Shown: positions 31,797-40,268, numbered from the stretch's first letter. The stretch: 64,000 nt of DNA from Bradyrhizobium diazoefficiens (GCF_016616885.1 NZ_CP067102.1:7220501-7284500), one strand, 5' to 3'. Numbers and translations are program-made. Notes: a model not told the origin generated them from the sequence alone.

Positions 31797-32609
31797 ATGC
31801 GGTTCGGATGGCGTGCCATTTCCGGTCCCGTGCTGACGGCAGCGATCGCACTGCTGGCGATCCTGCTCGACCGTCATGCTCCCGCTCTGTCGCTTGCACC
31901 GCTGTTCGTTGGCATCGTGGCGCTGGCCGGCTCGCTCTCGGGCTTTGCCTCTGCGCTTGGCAGCGCCGCCATCGCCGTGATCGGCGCGGCGCTGCTCGCG
32001 CTCAGCCATCGCACCGCCCCCGGCTTTGACGTGACCGATCTCGCGCCGCTCGGCCTGCTCGCGCTCACGGCCGCCTTTACCGCTGGCATCACCGGCCTGA
32101 TGCGCGAGCGTCTGCTCGACGCCTTTGCCGCCGAGCGGCACAACCACGCCGCCGCGGCGCGGCTGTCGGCGGCGCTCGACCAGGTCGATATCGGCATCGT
32201 GCTGCTCGATGCCGAGACCCGCGCCGAATTCATCAATCGCGCGTTCCGCGATTATTTCGCGCTGCCGGACGAAAAGGCCGACGACAAGCCACCCTTCATC
32301 GCGCTGATGTATCACGGCCGTGATACTGGCGCGTTCGAGCTGCCCGAGGATGAGCTCGGCGTCTTCATCGCGCAGCGCATGGAGATGGTGCGGATCGGCG
32401 ACGCCACGCCGATCAATATCAATTTGCGCAATGGCGAGGTGCTGCGTTTCGTCTGCACCGCGCTGCCCGACGGCGGCCGCATGCTGAGCTACACGCCCGT
32501 GACCGACCTCGTGCGCCACACCGACGCGCCGGCCCGCGCCGAGTACTACCGCTCGCTGCGCGATCCCACGGCGCGAAAGCTGATCCGATATCTGCGCGTG
32601 GCGGAGTGA
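31797..32609 (+). CDS. Membrane-bound PAS-domain protein
   Basis: The 270-residue protein has four hydrophobic segments at about residues 8-110. A helix (RERLLDAFAAERHNHAAAARL) connects to a PAS domain, which starts ALDQVDIGIVLLDAETRAEF and has INRAFRDYFALPDE. The PAS core resembles the PAS_7 group. There is no kinase, cyclase or phosphodiesterase domain, so output must come through another protein. The ATG at 31797 is preferred to one 78 bases upstream. Confidence 0.8.
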   Translation: MRFGWRAISGPVLTAAIALLAILLDRHAPALSLAPLFVGIVALAGSLSGFASALGSAAIAVIGAALLALSHRTAPGFDVTDLAPLGLLALTAAFTAGITGLMRERLLDAFAAERHNHAAAARLSAALDQVDIGIVLLDAETRAEFINRAFRDYFALPDEKADDKPPFIALMYHGRDTGAFELPEDELGVFIAQRMEMVRIGDATPININLRNGEVLRFVCTALPDGGRMLSYTPVTDLVRHTDAPARAEYYRSLRDPTARKLIRYLRVAE

Positions 32610-32684
32610 GCGCGACACGGCAATTGATCGAAGCGCCCATCATCACGTATGAAGGCGCATCCTTCGAAATCGCGGATTCCCCAG

Positions 32685-33140
32685 ATGTCGCTTACCATTC
32701 GCTCCGTCACTCGGCAGGACTACGATCAATGGCTGCCGCTGTGGGACGGCTACAACGCCTTCTACGGCCGCTCCGGGCCGACCGCGCTCGCGCCTGAGAT
32801 TACGAAGGTGACCTGGCAGCGCTTCTTCGACGCCTACGAGCCGGTGCACGGGTTGGTCGCCGAGAGCGAGGGCCGGCTGCTCGGCATGACGAACTATCTC
32901 TTCCATCGCAGCACCACCGCGATTGAGCCGTCATGCTATCTGCAGGATCTTTTCACGTCGGAGGCTGCGCGCGGCAAGGGTGTCGGCTCTGCGCTGATCC
33001 ACGGCGTCTACGAGCGCGCAAAACTCGCAGGCGCGCCGCGCGTCTACTGGCAGACGCACGAGACCAACACCACGGCGCAGAGCCTGTACGACAAGGTCGC
33101 GGAACGCTCCGGCTTCATCGTCTACCGCAAGCTGTTCTGA
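32685..33140 (+). CDS. GNAT family N-acetyltransferase
   Basis: The 151-residue protein starts MSLTIRSVTRQDYDQWLPLW. The acetyl-CoA loop reads TSEAARGKGVGSALIHGVY, and it ends with SLYDKVAERSGFIVYRKLF. It resembles GNAT enzymes of the diamine or aminoglycoside-like group, but the acceptor is unknown. An ATG at 32649 adds 12 unlike residues and has no ribosome-binding site, so it is not used. A terminator follows at 33253. Confidence 0.9.
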   Translation: MSLTIRSVTRQDYDQWLPLWDGYNAFYGRSGPTALAPEITKVTWQRFFDAYEPVHGLVAESEGRLLGMTNYLFHRSTTAIEPSCYLQDLFTSEAARGKGVGSALIHGVYERAKLAGAPRVYWQTHETNTTAQSLYDKVAERSGFIVYRKLF

Positions 33141-33252
33141 TGCGGCTGTCGCAACCCTGTGGATAACTCGGCCTGTCACTGGCCCGTAACACACCGGGAC
33201 TAAGTTGCGGTTGCGTCTGATCAGGCCCCCGTCACCGATCAAACGCCCCAAA

Positions 33253-33297
33253 GCGGTCCCCGTCAGTCGCCGCGTCTGACAGGGGCCGCATTTTTTT
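33253..33297 (+). terminator. Rho-independent terminator
   Basis: GCGG-t-CCCC-GTCAG pairs with CTGAC-a-GGGG-CCGC across a 9-base loop, followed by TTTTTTT. It lies 113 bases after the GNAT stop codon, so either that gene or a separate short RNA from 33141-33297 could use it. Confidence 0.85.
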
Positions 33298-33398
33298 GTC
33301 CGCAGTTCCTTTCAGCATGGCTGCAACGCGGCCAGCCGCTTGCCGGTGCGGTGCACCGCGGTCACAATGGGCGCCTGCTTTTTCTGACAGGATCTCCC

Positions 33399-34340
33399 AT
33401 GGAAATTCGTAATCTCGGCGGCTCCGGCTTGCGCGTGTCCGCAGTCGGGCTCGGCTGCAACAATTTCGGCCAGCGCACTGATCTGGAAACTTCGCGCAAG
33501 GTGATCCACCGCGCGATCGATCTCGGCATTACGCTGTTCGACACCGCCGACATCTACGCCGGCCAGGGTGGCTCGGAGACAGTGCTCGGCACCGTGCTCG
33601 GCGACCGCCGCAAGGACATCGTGCTCGCCACCAAATATTCCAAGCCGATGGCGGCCGACGGCACCAAGCAGGGCGCCTCGCGCCGCTACATCATGAATGC
33701 GGTCGAAGCCAGCCTGACGCGGCTCAAGACCGACTACATCGATCTCTACCAGCAGCATGATTACGATTCGCTGACGCCGATGGAGGAGACGCTGCGCGCG
33801 CTCGACGATCTCGTCCGCCAGGGCAAGGTCCGCTACATCGGCCATTCCAATTTTCCGGCCTGGCGCATTGCGGAGGCCGAGTTCACCGCGCGCGCGATGA
33901 ACGTCAGCCGCTTCGTCTCGGCGCAGGACGAGTACAGCCTCGTCGTCCGCGACATCGAGAAGGATTTGCTGCCGGCCGCGCAGGAATACAAGCTCGGCCT
34001 GCTGCCGTTCTTCCCGCTCGCGAGCGGCCTGCTGACCGGCAAATACCAGCGCGGCGCAGCAGCCCCCGCCGACACGCGCTTCGGCAAGGCGCCGGCGCTG
34101 CGCGACCGCTACGTCACGCCGCGCAACGAGGACATCGTCGAGAAGCTCCAGGCCTTTGCCAAGGCGCGCGGCCATTCGATGCTCGAGCTCGCCTTCTCCT
34201 GGCTCGCGGCACGGCCGCAGGTGTCCAGCGTGATCGCGGGCGCCACCCGCGTCGAGCAGGTCGAGCAGAACGTCAAGGCGATCGCCTGGCAGCTCAGCGC
34301 GGACGATCTCGCCGAGATCGATGAGATCACCAAAGGCTGA
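33399..34340 (+). CDS. Aldo/keto reductase
   Basis: The 313-residue protein starts MEIRNLGGSGLRVSAVGLGC. The catalytic tetrad is visible: Asp in LFDTADIYAG, the Tyr of the same motif, Lys in VLATKYSK and His in LYQQHDYDS. The NADPH-binding region near the C-terminus is VSSVIAGATRVEQVEQNV. It belongs to the AKR families close to YajO/Tas-type reductases; the natural carbonyl substrate is unknown. It converges on the IsdG-type gene, with 16 bases between the stop codons. Confidence 0.94.
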   Translation: MEIRNLGGSGLRVSAVGLGCNNFGQRTDLETSRKVIHRAIDLGITLFDTADIYAGQGGSETVLGTVLGDRRKDIVLATKYSKPMAADGTKQGASRRYIMNAVEASLTRLKTDYIDLYQQHDYDSLTPMEETLRALDDLVRQGKVRYIGHSNFPAWRIAEAEFTARAMNVSRFVSAQDEYSLVVRDIEKDLLPAAQEYKLGLLPFFPLASGLLTGKYQRGAAAPADTRFGKAPALRDRYVTPRNEDIVEKLQAFAKARGHSMLELAFSWLAARPQVSSVIAGATRVEQVEQNVKAIAWQLSADDLAEIDEITKG

Positions 34341-34356
34341 TCTCTGCGGCGCGGCG

Positions 34357-34680
34357 CTACTTGGCGCCGCGTCCCACCGTCTGCATCACCTCAAAGCCTT
34401 CGAATTGGGGATGGCCGAGATAAAGCGGCTTGTTGTCGCCGGCCTTGTGATGCGCCGCACGAAAAGCCTCCGACTTTGTCCAAGCGTCAAACGCCGCGTG
34501 ATTGGCCCACACCGTGTGCGAGGCATACAGCGTATGGTCTTCAAGCTCGGGGCCACGCAGCAGATGGAATTCGACGAAGCCCGGCACCTTGTCCAGATGG
34601 GTGTCGCGCGACAACCAGACCTGCTCGAAGGCGGCCTCCGATCCCTTGGCGACGCGGAAGCGGTTCATGGCGATGTACAT
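34357..34680 (-). CDS. IsdG/HmuQ-type heme-degrading monooxygenase (ABM fold)
   Basis: The 107-residue protein starts MYIAMNRFRVAKGSEAAFEQ and has a single antibiotic-biosynthesis-monooxygenase domain. Asn6, Trp67 and His77 fall at the positions of the IsdG heme-oxygenase triad (Asn7, Trp67, His77). Bradyrhizobium has two such heme oxygenases, HmuQ and HmuD, so heme degradation is a reasonable inference. The neighbours are not heme-uptake genes, so the role is unproven, and a different ABM enzyme cannot be excluded. Confidence 0.75.
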   Translation of the reverse strand: MYIAMNRFRVAKGSEAAFEQVWLSRDTHLDKVPGFVEFHLLRGPELEDHTLYASHTVWANHAAFDAWTKSEAFRAAHHKAGDNKPLYLGHPQFEGFEVMQTVGRGAK

Positions 34681-34714
34681 GCGAGTGGTCTCCTGATGCT
34701 CGGCTCATCATGTC

Positions 34715-34755
34715 GTCATTCCGCGACGCGCCGCAAGGCGCGGGCGTGGAATGAC
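34715..34755. repeat. Palindromic intergenic repeat (ATTCC type)
   Basis: GTCATTCC and GGAATGAC close a hairpin with inner GCGCC-gcaa-GGCGC. It lies between the IsdG-type and DUF1501 genes. Confidence 0.8.
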
Positions 34756-34766
34756 GCCGGCGGCTG

Positions 34767-35987
34767 CTAAGCCACGAGCCCCTTCATCGGGCGCGCGGCG
34801 GCACTGTCGGGGAAGACTGTCTGGGCCAGCACCTGATCGGACAGGCCGAACTGGCCCTGCAGCACGCCCTTGATCACGGACCGGAGATCGGTGGTCGGCT
34901 TGAGGTCGCGGGCCTCAAAGAGGTTGGCGGGCTTGAGGCCGGGCCAGTCGGAGATGACACGGCCGCCCTTGACCGCGCCGCCGGCGAGCAGGGCGACGGT
35001 CGCCGTGCCGTGGTCGGTGCCATCGGTGCCGTTGATACGCGCGGTGCGGCCGAATTCGGTCGCGACCACGATGACGGTGTCGCGCCAGCGGTCGCCGAGG
35101 CCGCTTTCGAATTCGGCGAGCGCGCTGTCGAGACCGCCGAGCAGGAACGCGAGACGTCCGACCGAACCGCCTTCGTTGGCATGCGTATCCCAACCGTCAA
35201 ATGCGAGTGCGGCGATGCGCGGACCATCATCGGCGGCCATCAGCTTGGCGGCGCCGCGCGCGACCTGGCGCATCTGCGCCACGGCATTGCCGGGCTTCGG
35301 CTTCATGTCATCGCCGCTCGCGGCCTTTTCCAGTTGAAGGCCCTGCGACAGCGCGGAGGCCAAAGCGGGATCGCGGTGACGATAGAGCTCGACCAGCCGC
35401 ATCGCGGTGTCGTCGTCGGCCTGCGGCAGCGCGACCGGCGCCCAGCCAACGGTCGGCGCGTTGCCGCGCAGCACCAGCGGCGTGGTGGGGCCGACCGCGA
35501 GACCGCTCGACACGCGCTCGCCGCGCGGCAGCGCTTCCAGCGCGCGGTTGAGCCAGCCGGACTGCACGCGGCCAGGGCCGGCATAGCCGCTCTCGAGCAC
35601 ATCCTGGCCGTCGAAATGCGAGCGATCGCGATAGGGTGTCGCGACGGCATGAATCACCGCAGCATGCTGCGCGCGATACATCCGCGCAAATTCCGGCATC
35701 GACGGATGCAGCGCGAAGAAGCTGTCGAGCATCGGCGCGGGATGCGCGCCATCGGCGGTCAGCGCGATCGATCCGTGCAGGCCGGCATAGTCGGGGTCGC
35801 CGACCGGCGCGACCGTCGCGAGCCCGTCGAGCGCACCGCGCAGGATCACCACGACCAGGCGGGGATCGCGCCCATCGGCGGCGGCGCGGGCGAATTTCGG
35901 CAAATAGGCCCAGGCCGCAAAGGAGGCGCCGCCGAGCAGGAGGCCGCGGCGCGAGGTGAGGAGCCGGTTTTCGACGCAGTCGATCAT
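34767..35987 (-). CDS. DUF1501 protein with Tat-type signal
   Basis: The 406-residue protein opens with a twin-arginine signal, LTSRRGLLLGGASFAAW, followed by a short hydrophobic core and ARA. The DUF1501 domain has sulfatase-like traits: RSHFDGQDVLESG, LAFDGWDTHANEGGSVG, VVATEFGRTARINGTDGTDHGT and DHG, which look like metal-binding positions. The stop codon of the upstream DUF1800 gene overlaps an ATG at 35993, and a second ATG at 35987 has GAGGAG 6 bases upstream, so translation is coupled. Such pairs are widespread but their role is unknown. Secretion by Tat is inferred from the motif. Confidence 0.87.
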   Translation of the reverse strand: MIDCVENRLLTSRRGLLLGGASFAAWAYLPKFARAAADGRDPRLVVVILRGALDGLATVAPVGDPDYAGLHGSIALTADGAHPAPMLDSFFALHPSMPEFARMYRAQHAAVIHAVATPYRDRSHFDGQDVLESGYAGPGRVQSGWLNRALEALPRGERVSSGLAVGPTTPLVLRGNAPTVGWAPVALPQADDDTAMRLVELYRHRDPALASALSQGLQLEKAASGDDMKPKPGNAVAQMRQVARGAAKLMAADDGPRIAALAFDGWDTHANEGGSVGRLAFLLGGLDSALAEFESGLGDRWRDTVIVVATEFGRTARINGTDGTDHGTATVALLAGGAVKGGRVISDWPGLKPANLFEARDLKPTTDLRSVIKGVLQGQFGLSDQVLAQTVFPDSAAARPMKGLVA

Positions 35988-35989
35988 CG

Positions 35990-37570
35990 TCATCTCCTCT
36001 GCAATTCCGGCGACATCAGCAGCAGTGCCAAGGCCTGCTGGCGCGATTCCGCGCGCTCGATGGTCCGCCGCGTCTCGATTGACGCCGCATCGGCTGCAGC
36101 GAATTCCAGCAAGTCGAGCGGATCGATGTTGGGCCCGAGCCGCGCGCCCATCTGCGAAGCGATGTCGAGCCGGAGCTTCATGCCTTCCGGAGCGGCCCAG
36201 GCCGCGGACGTGTCGGGGAAACCGTTCGGTCCGGCCGGCGTCCACAGGGGTTGGCCGAGCAGGTTCAGATTGCCGAGATAGCCACCGGGATCCTCCGGCA
36301 CGCGCGCAAGCAGCCGGCCGCTCGCGACCAGGAAATCGTAAGGCGAGCGCATCTTGGTCAGCGGCGCCTTCCAGGCTTCGTTGGAGTCGACCAGCGCGGT
36401 GGCAAGCGCCTTGAGATCGCCGTCGGTCTTGATGAAGACATCGCGCAACCGCGCAACCACGGCCTGAGGCGGATCATCGGCAACGAAGTGGCGGACGAAT
36501 TTGGTGGCGATGAAATTCGCGGTCGACGGATGGTGCGCGATGTCGGCGAGCGCGGCTTCGCCCTGGGCAAGGCCAGTCGCTTCATAGGTCTTGCCGAGCA
36601 GCCGTTGCGGCCCGGGCTGGTGCGCGTTGGCGTTGAAGACGAACGAGCCGGGCGCCCCGAGCTGCCCCTGCCGGCCGGCAAAGGTCCATCCGGTGATGAT
36701 CCGCGCGAGCGAGGTAACGTCCTCCTGCGTATAGCCGCCACCGACGCCGAGCGTATGCAGCTCCATGATCTCGCGCGCGAGATTTTCGTTCAGCCCGCGC
36801 TTGCGGTTCTGGCCTGCGCGCGAGTCCGGTCCGAGCGATTGCTGGTTGTCGAGGAAGAACAGCATCGCCGGATGCTGCTCGACCGCCTTCAGCATATCGG
36901 TGAAGCGCCCGAGCACATGCGGGCGGATCGCCTCGCGTTCGAACGCACCGGCCCACATCCGCGCCAGCTCGCCCTTGCTCGCGGAGATGCAGAAATGGTT
37001 GGACCAGAACACGACCAGGCGCTCGGTGAAGCCGCAATCGGCCATCATCGCGCGCTGCAGCCGCGCCAGTGCCTCAGCGCGAAAGGTCTTCTGGATCACG
37101 TTGAGCGGCTGCGGCGACGGTTTTGCAGCAGCCGGCGCGGCATTGGGCTGCATGCTGTCCGGCTTCATCGCACTGTCGGCGGCCTTGTTGTCGGCAGCAG
37201 GTTTGGCCTCGGTCATTTGACCTGCGATCTCGGTCATGACCGTGTTGAGCGAGAGATTGCGGCGCAACGTATTGTCGGGCTTCGGGTCGGCGGGCGGCTG
37301 CGGCGCCGGCGCTTCGGTCGGCGCGGCGGCCTTCGCGACCTCGCGCGCCTGCTTGACCTGATCCTGATAGGCGAACGCGGCTTGGCCTAGCTGCGGCGTC
37401 GATTGCAGGCCCGGCGCCTCCAGCAGCGCGCCGAGGGGACGCGCCAGTTCCGCCTTCACGAAGCCGCGGGGATCGGAGGCCGCATTGATGAGATCGCCGG
37501 AGGCCCCGCCGCGGGCGCCGAAGCCGAAGCGGTTCAGCGCGACGAGGGCGGCTTGCGAATCGCGGGCCAT
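35990..37570 (-). CDS. DUF1800 protein
   Basis: The 526-residue protein starts MARDSQAALVALNRFGFGAR. A Pro/Ala/Lys-rich linker (about residues 85-160) is followed by the DUF1800 core: RLVVFWSNHFCISASKGEL, GLNENLAREIMELHTLGVGG, GGYTQEDVTSLARIITGW and ANFIATKFVRHFVADDPP. It has no obvious signal peptide, unlike its DUF1501 partner. Its stop codon overlaps the partner's start. Function is unknown; a shared envelope role with DUF1501 is often suggested by co-occurrence. Confidence 0.9.
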   Translation of the reverse strand: MARDSQAALVALNRFGFGARGGASGDLINAASDPRGFVKAELARPLGALLEAPGLQSTPQLGQAAFAYQDQVKQAREVAKAAAPTEAPAPQPPADPKPDNTLRRNLSLNTVMTEIAGQMTEAKPAADNKAADSAMKPDSMQPNAAPAAAKPSPQPLNVIQKTFRAEALARLQRAMMADCGFTERLVVFWSNHFCISASKGELARMWAGAFEREAIRPHVLGRFTDMLKAVEQHPAMLFFLDNQQSLGPDSRAGQNRKRGLNENLAREIMELHTLGVGGGYTQEDVTSLARIITGWTFAGRQGQLGAPGSFVFNANAHQPGPQRLLGKTYEATGLAQGEAALADIAHHPSTANFIATKFVRHFVADDPPQAVVARLRDVFIKTDGDLKALATALVDSNEAWKAPLTKMRSPYDFLVASGRLLARVPEDPGGYLGNLNLLGQPLWTPAGPNGFPDTSAAWAAPEGMKLRLDIASQMGARLGPNIDPLDLLEFAAADAASIETRRTIERAESRQQALALLLMSPELQRR

Positions 37571-37684
37571 CGATTTGTCCTCCGCGCGGTGCCAACCGCT
37601 TCCCTGGTCGGTGTGCGGCGCCTAATATACCGCAGCCGGAGATGAACCCGACATGAAAATGACGGCGAAGCTTTTGCGTAAATC

Positions 37685-37891
37685 ATGACAAATCCGAAAG
37701 AAATCACGCTCACGCAACCGGCACCGCGCCGCCTCGCCTGTTCCCGATGCGGCACCGAATTCGGCTGCGACCTCTCCGGCCAATGCTGGTGCGCCGAGGA
37801 GACGGCAAAGCTGCCGATGCCGGTCAAGGGCGAGGATTGCCTGTGCCGGGAGTGTTTGCGGAAGGCGGCAGCGGAGGCAGCGCAAACCTAG
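37685..37891 (+). CDS. Cysteine-rich CWC family protein
   Basis: The 68-residue protein has the family's pattern: ACSRCGTEFGCDLSGQCWC, then CLCRECL. Eight Cys could bind one or two metal ions, most likely zinc. The CWC name comes from the CWC triplet, present here. It overlaps the convergent GST gene by its stop codon (positions 37888-37891). Function is unknown. Confidence 0.85.
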   Translation: MTNPKEITLTQPAPRRLACSRCGTEFGCDLSGQCWCAEETAKLPMPVKGEDCLCRECLRKAAAEAAQT

Positions 37892-38586
37892 ACCGCGAAT
37901 CCGGGCGGTTTCCGCGCCATGCCGTCGAACGCATCGAGCAGCCTTTCGCGCCAGGCATAGACGGGATCATCGGCCTCAAGCAGCTTGAACGGGCTCACCA
38001 CGCGCGCCCACTGAAAGCCGCCAAACACGATGTAGTCGGCATAGTTCGGCGCGGCCCCGCCGAGATAGGCCTGCGTCTTGAACGTCTGCCGCATCACCTC
38101 CAGCGATTTGCGAAAGCCGATCACAGCGCTATCGCGGCTCGCCATCACCTCCTCCAGCGTCTTGCCGCCAAAGCGCGCCTCGCGCGACTTGCGGAAATAG
38201 GCGGCATCGACCTCGTCGAGCTTCTCGGGGATGTCGGCGACGATCAGCGGAAAGATGCCGCCGACGATGGCGATGTCGCCCCACGCGTTCAGCATGCGCG
38301 CCATGGCGCGGCCGCCCTCGCCGCCGAACAGCGATGGGCGATCCGGAAAATTGTCTTCGAGATAATTCGCGATCACCCAGGAATCGACCACAGGCTTGTC
38401 GTGATGCAGCAGCACCGGAACCTTCTCCGAGCCGTGGGGTGCGATCGTGCTCTTCTCGGTGAAGCGCCAGGGCAGCGATTCCGCCGTCAGCCCCTTATGC
38501 GCCAGCGCCATCCGCGTGCGCCAGCAATAGGGACTGAACGGGCGCGAGGCATCGGTGCCGACGAGTTCGAAGAGTTTGAGCGACAT
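37888..38586 (-). CDS. Glutathione S-transferase family protein (LigE-like)
   Basis: The 232-residue protein starts MSLKLFELVGTDASRPFSPY, with CWRTRMALAHKGL in the glutathione-binding helix. KVPVLLHHDKPVVDSWVIAN holds the cis-Pro and the glutamyl contact. The C-terminal domain has LGGAAPNYADYIVFGGFQW. The N-terminal SPYCWRTRMALAHKGL arrangement resembles beta-etherase/LigE-like GSTs that cleave aryl ethers; that substrate is a guess. Confidence 0.88.
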   Translation of the reverse strand: MSLKLFELVGTDASRPFSPYCWRTRMALAHKGLTAESLPWRFTEKSTIAPHGSEKVPVLLHHDKPVVDSWVIANYLEDNFPDRPSLFGGEGGRAMARMLNAWGDIAIVGGIFPLIVADIPEKLDEVDAAYFRKSREARFGGKTLEEVMASRDSAVIGFRKSLEVMRQTFKTQAYLGGAAPNYADYIVFGGFQWARVVSPFKLLEADDPVYAWRERLLDAFDGMARKPPGFAV

Positions 38587-38596
38587 TTTGGTGTTC

Positions 38597-38656
38597 CGTC
38601 ATTGCGAGCGCAGCGAAGCAATCCAGTCTGCCGCTGCGGAGACATTCTGGATTGCT
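38597..38656. repeat. Left part of palindromic repeat split by the IS110-family element
   Basis: The unit runs GTCATTGCGAGCGCAGCGAAG to CTGGATTGCT, then breaks. The rest, TCGCTGGCGCTCGCAATGACG, resumes at 40347-40368 beyond the element. The dinucleotide CT is present at both edges (38655-38656, 40345-40346). Confidence 0.85.
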
Positions 38657-39101
38657 CACATGGGGATTTGGTGTGTCAAGGTGGTAGTTCAGCTTTTTGT
38701 TCGATTGCAGCCAGCTCTTCGTCCCGACCATGGGGCCCTTCGGATGGCGCGCGCAGATCGAGTCAAGGTCGGCCCGTAGGGCCGCCGCGAAGCGGCTTGA
38801 CCTTGACTTGAGCGAGCACGCCATCAGGCTTTGGTGGTCGGGCGGATAACTCCTTGTCGTCAGGCGATCTCAGGTTCGAGCCAGTTTTGACAATCTGGTT
38901 TTGCTTGCCAGATCAAACTCACATTCGGTCGTCGCGTGATAGCGACAGCACCAACATTCCGCTTGCGGCGGGCAGGCTCGAGAGGACGAGGCCATTCTTC
39001 GTTGCGGCGTTTGAAGCCATGCAATCCATCGGTTCGTCCACCCGGATCGGCCGAGGTTCGATCGGACCTCGGCAGATTGGTTTTGAGGTGGTGAAGAGGG
39101 C
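38657..39101 (-). ncRNA. Candidate bridge RNA region of the IS110-family element
   Basis: The noncoding end is rich in perfect stems. AGTCAAGGTC (38761-38770) pairs with GACCTTGACT (38799-38808) and encloses two hairpins, 38771-38783 and 38784-38796. A 6-bp stem lies at 38893-38913 and an 8-bp stem at 39050-39073, the latter enclosed by CAATC/GATTG (39022-39026, 39075-39079). CCATGGGG at 38728-38735 is a third copy of the terminal repeat. GCAATCC (39021-39027) and CTTCG (38997-39001) match the two sides of the target. IS110-family enzymes use a noncoding bridge RNA; that this region encodes it is inferred, and its ends are unknown. Confidence 0.5.
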
Positions 39102-40268
39102 TCAGGCGGCAGGCTTCATCACGGCCCCCTCGATCACGACGCCCTGGGTGACATACTTCCACAAGGCAACCAGCAGCTTGCGCGCCAACGCCACGATCGC
39201 GCGCTTGCGGCCGCGCTGGCTGTTGGCCTTGAACCATTGGGTCAGAGCCGATTGGGGCTGGTGGCGTATCCACAACCAGGCGAGCTGGATCATCGTGGTT
39301 CTCAGCCGCGGATTGCCGGCCTTCGACACGCCCTGCTCGCGCTCGATACCGCCGCTGCGCCATGGCGTGGCCGCAAGCCCCGCATAGGAGGCGACCTGGC
39401 GGCGGTTGGCAAACTGGCGCCAGAAGGCTTCCGTCCAGAGAACGGCAGCGAAGTTCGGGCCCAGGCTCTTCAGGCCGAGCAGCATGGTGACCGGGTCCGA
39501 TGCAGCCTTCTCGCCGGTTGGCTTGCTCGCCGTCAGTAGCGCCTCTTGCTCGCGCTCCACCGCCGCGATCTGCTCGAGCAGCAGTTCGAGCCGGGCGAGC
39601 TCGCGGCCGACCTGCGCCTTCAAATGCTGCGGCAACGGGCGCCCGTCCCCGGTGCGCAAGGCCTCGAGCCGTGCCTTGCGGTCGCGCCGCAGCGGCACAT
39701 AGCCGGATATCCCTTGTGCAAACAGCAGCCCCTTGATCCGGTTGACGTGCTCGATCCGCTCCGCGATCAATGTCCGCCGCTCGCGGCAAAGTCGGCGGCG
39801 ATCCTCGTCCTCCGGTGAAGGAGCAACCACCATCGCGCAGACCCGCGGCTCGCCGCGCTTGTAGGCCAGAAGCGACCGCAGCAGCGTCTCGCCATCGAGC
39901 CTGTCCGTCTTGGCCCGCCGGCGCCGGCGCGGCGTCGCGATCGAGGCCGGATCGACCACGTGGCTTTCAATGCCCTCCTGCTGCAAAGCGCGGTGAAGCC
40001 AGAACCCATCCAGTCCAGCCTCCTGGATGGTGATGATCGGATAGTTCTCCCCCGTTCGGGCCAGGGCCTTCTGCTTCAGCTCTGCAAACAGCTTCAAGAG
40101 CGCCGCAATATCACCGGCCTCCACGCTGTGTCTGGACATCTTCTCGCCCTTGCCGGGCGACAGCGAGGTCACCAGCCATGTCGAGCGGCTCAGTTCCAAT
40201 GACACAAAAATTGCGCCAAACTGCGTGCGGATAGCGGCCGGTCCGTCGGAAGGATGATCGAGCAACAT
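39102..40268 (-). CDS. IS110 family transposase (DEDD recombinase)
   Basis: The 388-residue protein has the two IS110 domains. The N-terminal RuvC-like domain shows acidic residues at Glu25 (VSLELSRST), Glu83 (TIQEAGLDG), Asp122 and Asp125 (KTDRLDG). The usual first Asp is therefore Glu. The C-terminal Tnp domain contains YAGLAATPWRSGGIEREQG and SKAGNPRLRTTMIQLAW, with the Ser thought to be the nucleophile in this family. The ATG at 40268 has GGAGA about 6 bases upstream. The gene is intact. It differs from the IS481 transposases, which use a DDE fold. Confidence 0.94.
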   Translation of the reverse strand: MLLDHPSDGPAAIRTQFGAIFVSLELSRSTWLVTSLSPGKGEKMSRHSVEAGDIAALLKLFAELKQKALARTGENYPIITIQEAGLDGFWLHRALQQEGIESHVVDPASIATPRRRRRAKTDRLDGETLLRSLLAYKRGEPRVCAMVVAPSPEDEDRRRLCRERRTLIAERIEHVNRIKGLLFAQGISGYVPLRRDRKARLEALRTGDGRPLPQHLKAQVGRELARLELLLEQIAAVEREQEALLTASKPTGEKAASDPVTMLLGLKSLGPNFAAVLWTEAFWRQFANRRQVASYAGLAATPWRSGGIEREQGVSKAGNPRLRTTMIQLAWLWIRHQPQSALTQWFKANSQRGRKRAIVALARKLLVALWKYVTQGVVIEGAVMKPAA

